A DNA stretch of 21,516 nt, taken from Pseudomonadota bacterium (GTDB lineage: Bacteria; Pseudomonadota; Alphaproteobacteria; Caulobacterales; Caulobacteraceae). The position numbers were made by a program, and so were the translations under genes. Numbering within the stretch: position 1 is the stretch's first letter; each line of letters begins with the position of its first letter. The DNA lies in the NCBI GenBank assembly GCA_023436945.1, contig JAEZHG010000178.1, forward strand, positions 1 to 21,516, read 5' to 3'. The notes under the pieces are model-generated. The model was not told the origin of the DNA. It worked only from the letters and a program-made list of their open reading frames with translations, and searched no databases. This document shows, piece after piece, positions 1-7,104 of this stretch.

Positions 1-2
1 GC

Positions 3-1100
3 ACAATACTGGCCGACGATGATGCCCCGCGCGGTGCCTCCACCAATCGCACTCCCGTCGGCGATTTCACCTTCAAGGCTCAAGCCGTGGTTCTGGCCAC
101 TGGCGGCATCGGCGGCAACCACGAGCTGGTTCGCAAATACTGGCCCGAAAGACTGGGCCAACCACCGGCACAGATGATTACCGGCGTTCCGGCCTATGTG
201 GATGGCCGTATGCTGGACATTGCCGAACAGGCCGGAGCCCGCCTCGTGAACAGCGACCGCATGTGGCACTACGTGGAGGGCGTGAAGAACTGGGATCCGA
301 TCTGGCCCCAGCACGCGATCCGTATCCTGCCGGGCCCTTCGCCCCTGTGGGTGGACGCACTGGGACGCCGACTGCCCTTCCCTTGCCTGCCCGGTTACGA
401 CACGATCGCAACGCTCAAATATCTGCGCACCACGCCCGATATTGCCGCCCATGACCACAGCTGGTTCATCGTGACGCGTACCATGCTGTCCAAGGAGTTC
501 GCCCTATCCGGTTCCGAACAGAACCGCGACATTACCGACCGCAAGCGCCTGTCGGTCTTCAAGTCGCGCCTCTCCTCGGAACCGCCCGCAGAGGTCGAGG
601 CCTTCCGTCAGCACGGCGAGGACTTTGTCACCGCCGATACGCTGGAAGAACTGGTCGCCAAGATGAACAAGCTGACCGACAGTCCGCTTCTGGATGAAGC
701 CCATATCCGCAAACAGATTGAAGATCGCGACGCTCAGGTCGCCAACCCCTATGCCAAAGATGTTCAGCTACAAGGCATCCACAACAGCCGCCGCTACATC
801 GGCGACAGACTGGCCCGCACGACCAAGCCGCACCGGATGCTTGATCCGGCACACGGCCCGCTGATCGGGGTGAAGCTTCACACCCTGACGCGCAAGTCGC
901 TGGGCGGCTTGCAGACCGATCTTTCTTCGCGCGTTCTGACGCCCAACGGCCACCCGCTAGAGGGCCTATACGCAGCCGGCGAGGCCAGCGGCTTCGGCGG
1001 TGGCGGCGTGCATGGATATAATGCGCTTGAAGGCACCTTCCTCGGCGGATGCATTTTCTCGGGACTAACCGCCGGTCGCGCCTTGTCGAGCAGCCTGTAA
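3..1100 (+). CDS. FAD-dependent oxidoreductase (FAD-binding dehydrogenase, KstD/fumarate reductase-like), 5'-truncated by the window
   Basis: The frame is open from base 3, with no start codon in the window, and ends in TAA at 1098-1100; about 365 C-terminal residues are visible. The GTG at 87 lies inside the conserved AVVLATGGIGGN stretch, so it is not the true start. That stretch is the Gly-rich segment closing the first part of the FAD domain. The C-terminus carries GLYAAGEASGFGGGGVHGYN followed by an EGTFLGGCIFSGLTAGRA-type helix, the usual FAD-domain end of 3-ketosteroid dehydrogenase/fumarate reductase flavoproteins. The family (COG3573-like predicted oxidoreductases) is about 550 residues, so roughly a third is missing upstream. 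Substrate unknown. A BASS-type transporter follows 67 nt downstream on the same strand and may be co-transcribed. Confidence 0.85.
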   Translation, partial: TILADDDAPRGASTNRTPVGDFTFKAQAVVLATGGIGGNHELVRKYWPERLGQPPAQMITGVPAYVDGRMLDIAEQAGARLVNSDRMWHYVEGVKNWDPIWPQHAIRILPGPSPLWVDALGRRLPFPCLPGYDTIATLKYLRTTPDIAAHDHSWFIVTRTMLSKEFALSGSEQNRDITDRKRLSVFKSRLSSEPPAEVEAFRQHGEDFVTADTLEELVAKMNKLTDSPLLDEAHIRKQIEDRDAQVANPYAKDVQLQGIHNSRRYIGDRLARTTKPHRMLDPAHGPLIGVKLHTLTRKSLGGLQTDLSSRVLTPNGHPLEGLYAAGEASGFGGGGVHGYNALEGTFLGGCIFSGLTAGRALSSSL

Positions 1101-1167
1101 CAACAGAAGAATCGCTGTTAGCTAAAACAAACAACATCGCCTGACGGACTGCGGGGAGGCAGACGCC

Positions 1168-2028
1168 ATGGACTCATCGATTGTACTGTTGGGGCTGCCC
1201 ATCGCCCTGGGCATCATCATGTTCGGTCTTGGGCTGGACCTGACCCCGCAGGATTTTGTTCGCATCGGCAAACGCCCCAAGGCTGCGGTTGTGGCCCTCG
1301 CCTGCCAGCTTCTGTTGCTGCCGCTGGTCTGCTTCGGTCTGTGTATCGCCTTTGGCCTGCCGCCATTGATGGCGGTCGGCATGATGCTGCTGGCCGCCTC
1401 TCCCGGTGGCACCACTGCCAATCTGTTCAGCCATCTGTTCAGAGGCGATGTCGCCCTGAACATCAGCCTGACCGCCATCAACTCCGTGATCGCGGTCGTC
1501 ACCCTGCCCATCATCGTCAATCTGGCCGTCGCCTATTTCCAGCCCGGTGACATGCAGGTCGGGATGCAGTTCAAAAAGACGCTCGAAGTCTTCCTGATCG
1601 TGCTGGTGCCCGTCGCCATCGGCATGACCGTGCGCCGCTTCTATCCGGCCTTTGCCAAGCGGATGGACAAGCCGGTTCGCATCGGCTCCATCCTGATCCT
1701 GACACTGGTCATCCTCGGTTCGGCCATTTCGGGCCGCGAGGCCCTGCTCCAGCATCTGGGCAGCCTCGTCGGTATTGTCGTGCTGTTCTGTATCCTCAGC
1801 CTCAGCCTCGGCTTCCTCGTGCCGCGCCTGCTGAAGATCGAACGCCCGCAGGCCATCGCCTCTTCATTCGAGGTGGGTCTGCACAACGCCACCCTCGCCA
1901 TCGTCATCGCCCAGTCGGTGTTACTCAGCCCTGAAATGAGCCTGCCGCCTGCAATCTATGGCGTGCTGATGTTCCCGCTGGCCGCCATCTTTGGCTGGTT
2001 CATTACCCGCAAGGGCAAAACGGCCTAA
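1168..2028 (+). CDS. Bile acid:sodium symporter (BASS) family transporter
   Basis: This 286-residue protein is almost entirely hydrophobic, with about nine membrane segments. The central ASPGGTTANLFSHL and GDVALNISLTAINS motifs are typical of BASS/SBF family transporters, which carry organic anions into the cell with sodium. The late SSFEVGLHNATLAIVIA segment matches the second conserved crossing region (E-x-G-x-x-N). The length suits bacterial ASBT homologues. The ATG at 1168 is preceded by a strong GGGGAGG ribosome site at 1153-1159, 8 nt away. It lies 67 nt after the flavoprotein gene and ends just before a bidirectional terminator. The true substrate (bile acid, pantoate, keto acid or other) cannot be read from sequence. 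The flavoprotein neighbour would fit a steroid-like or carboxylate substrate, but that is inference. Confidence 0.88.
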   Translation: MDSSIVLLGLPIALGIIMFGLGLDLTPQDFVRIGKRPKAAVVALACQLLLLPLVCFGLCIAFGLPPLMAVGMMLLAASPGGTTANLFSHLFRGDVALNISLTAINSVIAVVTLPIIVNLAVAYFQPGDMQVGMQFKKTLEVFLIVLVPVAIGMTVRRFYPAFAKRMDKPVRIGSILILTLVILGSAISGREALLQHLGSLVGIVVLFCILSLSLGFLVPRLLKIERPQAIASSFEVGLHNATLAIVIAQSVLLSPEMSLPPAIYGVLMFPLAAIFGWFITRKGKTA

Positions 2029-2053
2029 GCGCCCCAAGCCTGTCCATATAAAG

Positions 2054-2087
2054 AAAGGGCCGGAGCATTACGCTTCCGGCCCTTTTT
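2054..2087. terminator. Bidirectional rho-independent terminator between convergent genes
   Basis: An 11-bp GC-rich stem pairs 2054/2055-2064 (AAGGGCCGGA) with 2075-2085 (TCCGGCCCTTT), around a 10-nt loop. A T-run follows on the + strand (2083-2087), and an A-rich flank at 2051-2056 gives a T-rich tail on the - strand. It lies between the stops of the convergent BASS transporter (+) and COQ4-like (-) genes and can serve both. Confidence 0.85.
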
Positions 2088-2111
2088 CAATAGCTCATCC
2101 CACAAGGCCTA

Positions 2112-2852
2112 TCAGGCCGCCTTGGGCGCATCCTTGCCGCCGCTATACTGGTTGCGGACAGCCTTGGGCACCTGCCGGTAAAGCACCGGATCAGCGATGC
2201 GGTAACGCGCACGCAGTTCTTCCAGAGGCATGGACAGAACAGACTGATAATCCAGCCCCGGCAACCACGCGGCTTTGCGTCCGTCCTTGAAGGCCCGCAT
2301 GATACTGCGCGCCGCAGGATATCCGGTCTTGGCCCGCATGAACTGGACAGCCGCAGCCAACCCGATCAGACCAAAGCCCTTGCTGCGCGTCTGCGAATAG
2401 GAAAAAGCGACCAGACAGGCCTCGCCCAGAGCATCGGCCTCGTAACCGGTGATGACGTGCCACAGGTCGTGAATGTCACGCAGCCGACGCGCATACCATG
2501 CGTGGGGGTGCGCCACCTCGATCAGAGAGTCCTCGACTTTCTGGCTTTCACCCGCCAGCCCATAGGCCGAGAAATCCTGCTCTTCGATGAAGGCTAGATA
2601 GGCTCTCCCGAGGCTTCCATCAGGCAAAGCTTTCAGCATTTCACGATCTTGGAGCAAATCCGCCAGCTCGGGCCGCTCATAAGCGGCCACTCCGCCATGC
2701 GGGTGATCCAACAATTTATCGTAACCACGCTTGATTGATGACCCAGAAAGAGCGTTCATGATCTCGAACACCTGTCCGGTGTCATCCTTGTCCGCAATCA
2801 GGCGGCGCAAGGCTTTTAGTGCTCTCAGGAGTTCGATTTTTCTCGGTGGCAT
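2112..2852 (-). CDS. COQ4 family protein (ubiquinone biosynthesis-associated)
   Basis: The chosen ATG at 2852 gives 246 residues, the usual size for bacterial COQ4-like proteins and starting with MPPRKIELL. The frame stays open upstream to about 2960 without a convincing ribosome site, so the longer form is doubtful. The diagnostic metal motif HDLWH-x11-E is intact: H128, D129, H132 and E144. COQ4 in eukaryotes is a membrane-associated zinc-motif protein of coenzyme Q synthesis, reported to act at C1 of the ring; bacterial homologues are poorly studied. The C-terminal LPGLDYQSVLSMPLEELRARY helix region is also family-like. It is divergent from a TetR-type regulator with about 134 nt between the starts, a layout suggesting local control. 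No ubi gene is nearby. Family confidence is high; reaction in this organism unknown. Confidence 0.85.
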   Translation of the reverse strand: MPPRKIELLRALKALRRLIADKDDTGQVFEIMNALSGSSIKRGYDKLLDHPHGGVAAYERPELADLLQDREMLKALPDGSLGRAYLAFIEEQDFSAYGLAGESQKVEDSLIEVAHPHAWYARRLRDIHDLWHVITGYEADALGEACLVAFSYSQTRSKGFGLIGLAAAVQFMRAKTGYPAARSIMRAFKDGRKAAWLPGLDYQSVLSMPLEELRARYRIADPVLYRQVPKAVRNQYSGGKDAPKAA

Positions 2853-2890
2853 ACCTGAAGCGGGGCGTTTTCCCGATCCTTGGATGTAAA

Positions 2891-2905
2891 TTTCCGCAAC
2901 GGAAA
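2891..2905. promoter_or_regulatory. Perfect inverted repeat, candidate operator upstream of the COQ4-like gene
   Basis: TTTCCG-CAA-CGGAAA is a perfect 6-3-6 inverted repeat. It lies 38 nt upstream of the chosen COQ4-like start and inside the divergent region shared with the TetR-family gene. Small palindromes at such sites are typical TetR operators; binding here is inferred only. Confidence 0.4.
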
Positions 2906-2982
2906 CTTCAGCGGTAACAGCAGTCACTTGCAGTTCCTCCAACAGGGGCCTAAGACACACTATCTACAGGGGTGTCATTTAC

Positions 2983-2998
2983 ATCAATGTCAATTGAT
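2983..2998. promoter_or_regulatory. Perfect inverted repeat overlapping the TetR-family start codon
   Basis: ATCAAT-GTCA-ATTGAT is a perfect 6-4-6 inverted repeat covering the ATG at 2987. If bound by the encoded regulator it would give direct autorepression. It is AT-rich, so chance occurrence is more likely than for the GC-containing repeat at 2891-2905. The - strand reading also contains TTGACA (2993-2988), a possible -35 element for the COQ4-like gene, but I see no well-spaced -10. Confidence 0.3.
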
Positions 2999-3616
2999 AC
3001 GCAAGACCGTCCACGTCGCCGTCGCCGCTCACCCGAAGAAGCGCGCCGCGAAGCCATAACCGAGGCCCGCGCCCTGCTGCTCAGCGGCGGGCCGGATGCT
3101 GTCACCCTGTCTGCGGTCGCAGGACGCATCGGTGTCACCCACGCCAACCTGATCCACCACTTCGGATCGGCTGCCGGTCTGCAATCGGCCCTGATGGGAT
3201 CGATGGTTCAGGATCTGGCCGAGGCTATTCAGGAAGCCGTCGTGCGATTGCGCACCGACGAAGGCGCTCCGCTTGAAGTCATCAACGCTGTGTTCGAGGC
3301 CTTTGTGGCGGGCGGCGCGGGTCGTCTGGCCGCATGGATCGCCCTTTCCGGCGATCTGGCGCACCTCGAACCGGTCCGCGAGGCGGTTCAGGGTCTGGTC
3401 AACGCCATCGAGGCCAAGATCGGCAACAACGAGCACCTTCCGCGCGAAGCCATCGGCAGCGCGGTCCTGTTCATAGCACTGACGGCCTTTGGTGAATCCC
3501 TCATCGGACCGCCGCTGCGCGATATGCTCGGTCAGGAACCGGATGCCAGCCGCAAAACAGTGGCCCAACTGCTTCCGGCGTTTCTTGCCAAAAACAGCGT
3601 ACCTGCAGGTAGCTGA
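2987..3616 (+). CDS. TetR family transcriptional regulator
   Basis: Starting at the ATG at 2987 gives 209 residues; an upstream in-frame GTG at 2972 exists but has no spaced ribosome site. The N-terminus is Arg-rich (residues 9-14), followed by a TetR helix-turn-helix at about residues 38-60 (VTLSAVAGRIGVTHANLIHHFG) with the family's typical spacing. The rest is a helical ligand/dimer domain that I cannot assign to a ligand class. It is divergent from the COQ4-like gene, and two inverted repeats lie between or at the starts, so it most likely represses itself and its neighbour. The signal could be a quinone-type or lipid ligand, which is speculation. No clear terminator follows. Confidence 0.88.
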   Translation: MSIDTQDRPRRRRRSPEEARREAITEARALLLSGGPDAVTLSAVAGRIGVTHANLIHHFGSAAGLQSALMGSMVQDLAEAIQEAVVRLRTDEGAPLEVINAVFEAFVAGGAGRLAAWIALSGDLAHLEPVREAVQGLVNAIEAKIGNNEHLPREAIGSAVLFIALTAFGESLIGPPLRDMLGQEPDASRKTVAQLLPAFLAKNSVPAGS

Positions 3617-3715
3617 CCCTCCGCGACGGCCCACAACGAATGTTCTGCAACTTCAAAGCCATTATGGCGATTAAGTGAACAGACACATCGGCGGTTCTTG
3701 ATTAAACAGGGACAA

Positions 3716-3749
3716 TAATCCGTTCTTTGCGCAAGCTACGGACGGATTA
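3716..3749. promoter_or_regulatory. Nested dyad in the mrp operon leader
   Basis: Two overlapping symmetries are visible. TAATCCG (3716-3722) is mirrored by CGGATTA (3743-3749). Inside, CCGT(3720)-TTGCGCAA(3727-3734)-ACGG(3738-3741) forms a separate 22-bp dyad centred at 3730.5. They sit about 100-135 nt upstream of the mrpA start, where a promoter would be expected. No regulator is identifiable from the sequence. The remainder of 3617-3850 shows nothing else I can support except the dyad at 3801-3820 and the ribosome site at 3834-3838. Confidence 0.3.
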
Positions 3750-3800
3750 GCGTAATTTGGTCGCAGCTAAGCCTCTGGCGCTTGCGGCCATCGTCCCCTA

Positions 3801-3820
3801 GATGTGTTTGAAACCACATC
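3801..3820. promoter_or_regulatory. Inverted repeat just upstream of the mrpA ribosome site
   Basis: GATGTG(TTTGAAAC)CACATC has 6-bp perfect arms plus two further inner pairs after one mismatch. It lies 13 nt before the AGGAG at 3834-3838 and 30 nt before the mrpA ATG. It could be an operator or an mRNA hairpin modulating translation of the operon; neither is proven. Confidence 0.3.
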
Positions 3821-3850
3821 GTCAGATTTTCTCAGGAGACCTGCCCGCGG

Positions 3851-6766
3851 ATGCCCCAGGCCTTGCTGCTGCTTATTCCCTTTGCGACACCCTTTATCGC
3901 GGCTGTCGCTGCGGGATTTTTGCCTACAAAGGCACGGAATTCTGCGGCTGCACTGGCATGGACGGCATCATTAGCGGGGGTTATCGCGCTTATCGCGATG
4001 TACCCTGCCATATCGCGCGGCGAGACCCTGCGTCTGGCCTATGAATGGCTGCCTACTCTCGACATCGCCTTCAGGCTTCGCGTTGACGGCTATGCGTGGC
4101 TGTTTGCCCTGATCGTACAGGCCATCGGCGCACTGGTCGTGCTCTACGCCCGCTACTACATGTCGCCTGACGATCCCGTCCCCCGTTTCTTCAGCTTCCT
4201 GATGGCCTTTATGGGGGCCATGACGGGCGTGGTCATGTCGGGCGACATGATCCAGATGGTTCTCTTCTGGGAACTGACTAGCCTCTTCTCCTTCCTTCTG
4301 ATCGGCTACTGGAACCACTCCGAAGCCGCCCAGAACGGTGCCCGTATGGCCCTGACAGTCACGGGACTTGGTGGGCTTTGCCTGCTGGCCGGTGTCGTGG
4401 TGCTTGGCCGCATCGTCGGAAGCTTCGACCTCGATGTCGTTCTGGCCTCTGGCCAACTGGTCAAGAACAGCCCGCTCTATGTTCCGGCTCTGGTTCTGAT
4501 CCTGATGGGCGCACTGACCAAGTCGGCCCAGTTCCCATTCCACTTCTGGCTGCCGCGCGCCATGGCCGCCCCCACCCCCGTCAGCGCCTATCTGCACTCG
4601 GCTACCATGGTGAAGGCCGGTGTGTTCCTGATGGTCCGCTTCTGGCCAGTTCTGGCCGGCACGCCGGAATGGGGCTATCTGGTCGGCGGTGCAGGCATGA
4701 TCACCCTGCTGTTCGGCGCATGGGTGGCTGTGTTCCAGAACGACCTTAAGGGTCTGCTGGCCTATTCCACCATCAGCCACCTTGGCCTGATTACCCTGCT
4801 GCTGGGTATGGGAACGCCGCTGGCACTGGTGGCTGCGATCTTCCACATCGTGAACCACGCCACCTTCAAGGCCTCGCTGTTTATGGCCGTGGGCGTCATC
4901 GACCACGAGACCGGCACCCGCGACGTGCGCAAGCTGTCGGGCCTGCGCAAAGCCATGCCGATCACCGCCGTTCTGGCCATCGTGGCCGCAGCCGCCATGG
5001 CGGGTGTGCCGCTACTGAACGGCTTCCTCTCCAAGGAAATGTTCCTCGCCGAGGCTCTCGAAGCTCCCGAAGGCCGCGACCTGTCGCTGCTGGTGCCCAT
5101 CCTGGCGACCGTCGCCAGCGGCCTGTCGGTGCTCTATTCGGTGCGTTTCATCCATCAGGCCTTCTTTGGCCCGCTGGCGACAGATCTGCCGAAAACCCCG
5201 CACGAGCCGCCGCGCTGGATGCGCTTCCCGATCGAGTTTCTCGTTCTGCTGTGCGTCATCGTCGGTATCATTCCAGCCCTGACGATCGGTCCGGTTCTGG
5301 CCGTCGCCGTGAAGTCGGTTCTGGGTGCAGAGACCCCCTATTACAGCCTGTCGATCTGGCATGGCTTTAACCTGCCGCTGCTGATGAGTGTGATCGCCCT
5401 GATCGGCGGCACCTCGGCCTATCTGCTTCTGGGCAAGCATATCAATCGCGCCATGCGCACGTGGATCATTGGCCGCCTGAACGGTGCCATCGCCTTCGAG
5501 CGTTCCATGCGACTGCTGGCCGATACCGCTGAATGGCTTGTGCTGCACTTCGGTGCCCAAAAGCAGCAATCGCGTATCCGCGCCCTGATCGTTGTGGCCA
5601 TGCTGGCCGCCATGGTCGCCATCGGCGTCAACGGACTGGGCATGGATATTGTCGGCGTTACGACCCAGCGCCCGGGCGTCGGCTTTGGACTGCTGTGGGT
5701 GATTGGTGCAGGCTGCGCCATCGGTGCCGCCTATCAGGCCAAGTATCACCGCCTCGCCGCTGTGGCCCTGATGGCCGCCTCGGGTCTGGTGGTTGCCGTC
5801 ACCTTCGTCTGGTTCTCAGCCCCTGACCTTGCCACCACTCAGGTGCTGGTCGAGATCGTCACCGGCGTACTGCTTCTGCTCGGCCTGCGCTGGCTGCCAA
5901 AGCGCTCGCTGGAGATGGCACCGCCCAAGACCGACATCCGTTCGCGCTCACGTCGCGGTATCGACTTCCTGATCGCCCTCATAGCCGGTGTCGGCATGGC
6001 CGTTCTGGCCTTCGCCGTCATGACCCGTCAGGGCGGCAGCCATCTGGCCGACTTCTTCATGGAAGAGTCCTATGCACAGGGCGGCGGCAAGAACGTCGTC
6101 AATGTGCTGCTGGTCGACTTCCGCGCCTTCGATACCCTAGGTGAGATTACCGTTCTCGGGATTGTGGGCCTGACCATCTGGGCCCTGCTGCGTCGCTTCC
6201 GTCCTGCCGAGGAAAGCCGCGGCATCACCGAGCAGAAACGCGTTCAGGAACGCCACGACCAGCGCCACGAAGCGCGCAAGTCCGGCGACACCCTGAAGGA
6301 AACCCTGCTGATCCCGTCGGTCGTCATGACGTGGATGTTCCCGTTCATCATCCTGCTGGCACTGCACCTGTTCCTGCGCGGCCACGACTATCCGGGCGGT
6401 GGCTTCGCGGCGGGCATTGCCATGTCGGTTGCCTTCATTCTGCAGTACATGGCCCACGGCGCGCGCTGGGTGGAGGATCGCCTGCGTATCCGGCCGCTTT
6501 ACTGGATCGGCGGCGGCCTTCTGATCGCGGCGCTGACCGGCATGGGGTCATGGCTGTTCAACTATCCGTTCCTGACCACCTGGTTCGCCTATGCCGACCT
6601 GCCGGTCATCGGAAAGATGCCGATGGCTACGGCCCTGATCTTCGATCTCGGCGTGGCGCTGCTGGTGGTGGGTGCAACCGTGCTGATGCTCACCGCTATT
6701 GCTCACCAGTCGCTGCGCAAATCGCGTGAAATCGAACCTGTTGAAGCTCCCGAGGAGGGCGTCTGA
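3851..6766 (+). CDS. mrpAB: Mrp-type cation/proton antiporter subunit A/B fusion
   Basis: This 971-residue polytopic protein joins MrpA to MrpB, as in group 2 (Pha-type) Mrp systems. The N-terminal part is NuoL/ND5-like with the expected buried charges: E141 (VLFWELTS), K224 and H231 (LTKSAQFPFHFWLP) and K255 (ATMVKAGVF), then the TFKASLFMAVG motif. These carry proton/cation transfer in the complex. After the MrpA tail and a charged linker (about residues 785-815) comes an MrpB domain from about 820 to 955 with HDYPGGGF at 845-852. Start: ATG at 3851 with AGGAG at 3834-3838, a 12-nt spacing. The stop overlaps the mrpC start (TGATG). With C-G it forms one hetero-oligomeric Na+(or K+)/H+ antiporter in the inner membrane, used for pH and salt homeostasis. 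Ion choice cannot be told. Confidence 0.95.
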   Translation: MPQALLLLIPFATPFIAAVAAGFLPTKARNSAAALAWTASLAGVIALIAMYPAISRGETLRLAYEWLPTLDIAFRLRVDGYAWLFALIVQAIGALVVLYARYYMSPDDPVPRFFSFLMAFMGAMTGVVMSGDMIQMVLFWELTSLFSFLLIGYWNHSEAAQNGARMALTVTGLGGLCLLAGVVVLGRIVGSFDLDVVLASGQLVKNSPLYVPALVLILMGALTKSAQFPFHFWLPRAMAAPTPVSAYLHSATMVKAGVFLMVRFWPVLAGTPEWGYLVGGAGMITLLFGAWVAVFQNDLKGLLAYSTISHLGLITLLLGMGTPLALVAAIFHIVNHATFKASLFMAVGVIDHETGTRDVRKLSGLRKAMPITAVLAIVAAAAMAGVPLLNGFLSKEMFLAEALEAPEGRDLSLLVPILATVASGLSVLYSVRFIHQAFFGPLATDLPKTPHEPPRWMRFPIEFLVLLCVIVGIIPALTIGPVLAVAVKSVLGAETPYYSLSIWHGFNLPLLMSVIALIGGTSAYLLLGKHINRAMRTWIIGRLNGAIAFERSMRLLADTAEWLVLHFGAQKQQSRIRALIVVAMLAAMVAIGVNGLGMDIVGVTTQRPGVGFGLLWVIGAGCAIGAAYQAKYHRLAAVALMAASGLVVAVTFVWFSAPDLATTQVLVEIVTGVLLLLGLRWLPKRSLEMAPPKTDIRSRSRRGIDFLIALIAGVGMAVLAFAVMTRQGGSHLADFFMEESYAQGGGKNVVNVLLVDFRAFDTLGEITVLGIVGLTIWALLRRFRPAEESRGITEQKRVQERHDQRHEARKSGDTLKETLLIPSVVMTWMFPFIILLALHLFLRGHDYPGGGFAAGIAMSVAFILQYMAHGARWVEDRLRIRPLYWIGGGLLIAALTGMGSWLFNYPFLTTWFAYADLPVIGKMPMATALIFDLGVALLVVGATVLMLTAIAHQSLRKSREIEPVEAPEEGV

Positions 6767-7104
6767 TGGAAATCATCCTAGCCCTCGGCATCGGCGTGCT
6801 GACCGCATCGGGCGTCTGGCTTCTGCTGCGCCCGCGTACCTTCCAGGTGATTATCGGCCTTAGCCTTCTGGGTTATGCCGTGAACCTGTTCATCTTCGCC
6901 ATGGGCCGCCTGAAGATGGGGGCACCGCCCCTCGTTCCGGGCAAGGACGTCGATCCTTCCGCCTATGCCGACCCCGTTCCGCAGGCTCTGGTTCTGACGG
7001 CTATCGTCATCTCCTTTGCGCTTACGGCCCTGTATCTTGTCGTGCTTCTGACCTCCCGCGGTATCACCGGCACCGACCACGTTGATGGACACGAGCCCGA
7101 ATGA
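6766..7104 (+). CDS. mrpC: Mrp antiporter subunit C
   Basis: The 112-residue protein is NuoK-like, with three membrane helices. The family signature GLSLLGYAVNLFIFAMG and the later YADPVPQALVLTAIVI loop-helix identify MrpC/PhaC/MnhC. Its ATG shares one base with the mrpAB stop (TGATG at 6764-6768), with GAGGAGG just upstream, and its stop overlaps the mrpD ATG by 4 nt. In the complex, MrpC links the A and D modules, as NuoK does in complex I. Length and motifs are normal. Confidence 0.95.
   Translation: MEIILALGIGVLTASGVWLLLRPRTFQVIIGLSLLGYAVNLFIFAMGRLKMGAPPLVPGKDVDPSAYADPVPQALVLTAIVISFALTALYLVVLLTSRGITGTDHVDGHEPE

Noticed and set aside
2853..2960. Upstream extension of the COQ4-like gene to give 282 residues
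   Set aside because: The extra 36 residues are not family-like, there is no good ribosome site, and they would cover the palindrome at 2891-2905.
3971..4906. Long open frame on the - strand opposite mrpAB, and similar long antisense frames opposite mrpD, the ABC/peptidase fusion and the metallopeptidase
   Set aside because: They translate to low-complexity His/Gln/Asp/Gly-rich sequence with no domains and no ribosome sites, the usual shadow of GC-rich codon use in the real + strand genes.
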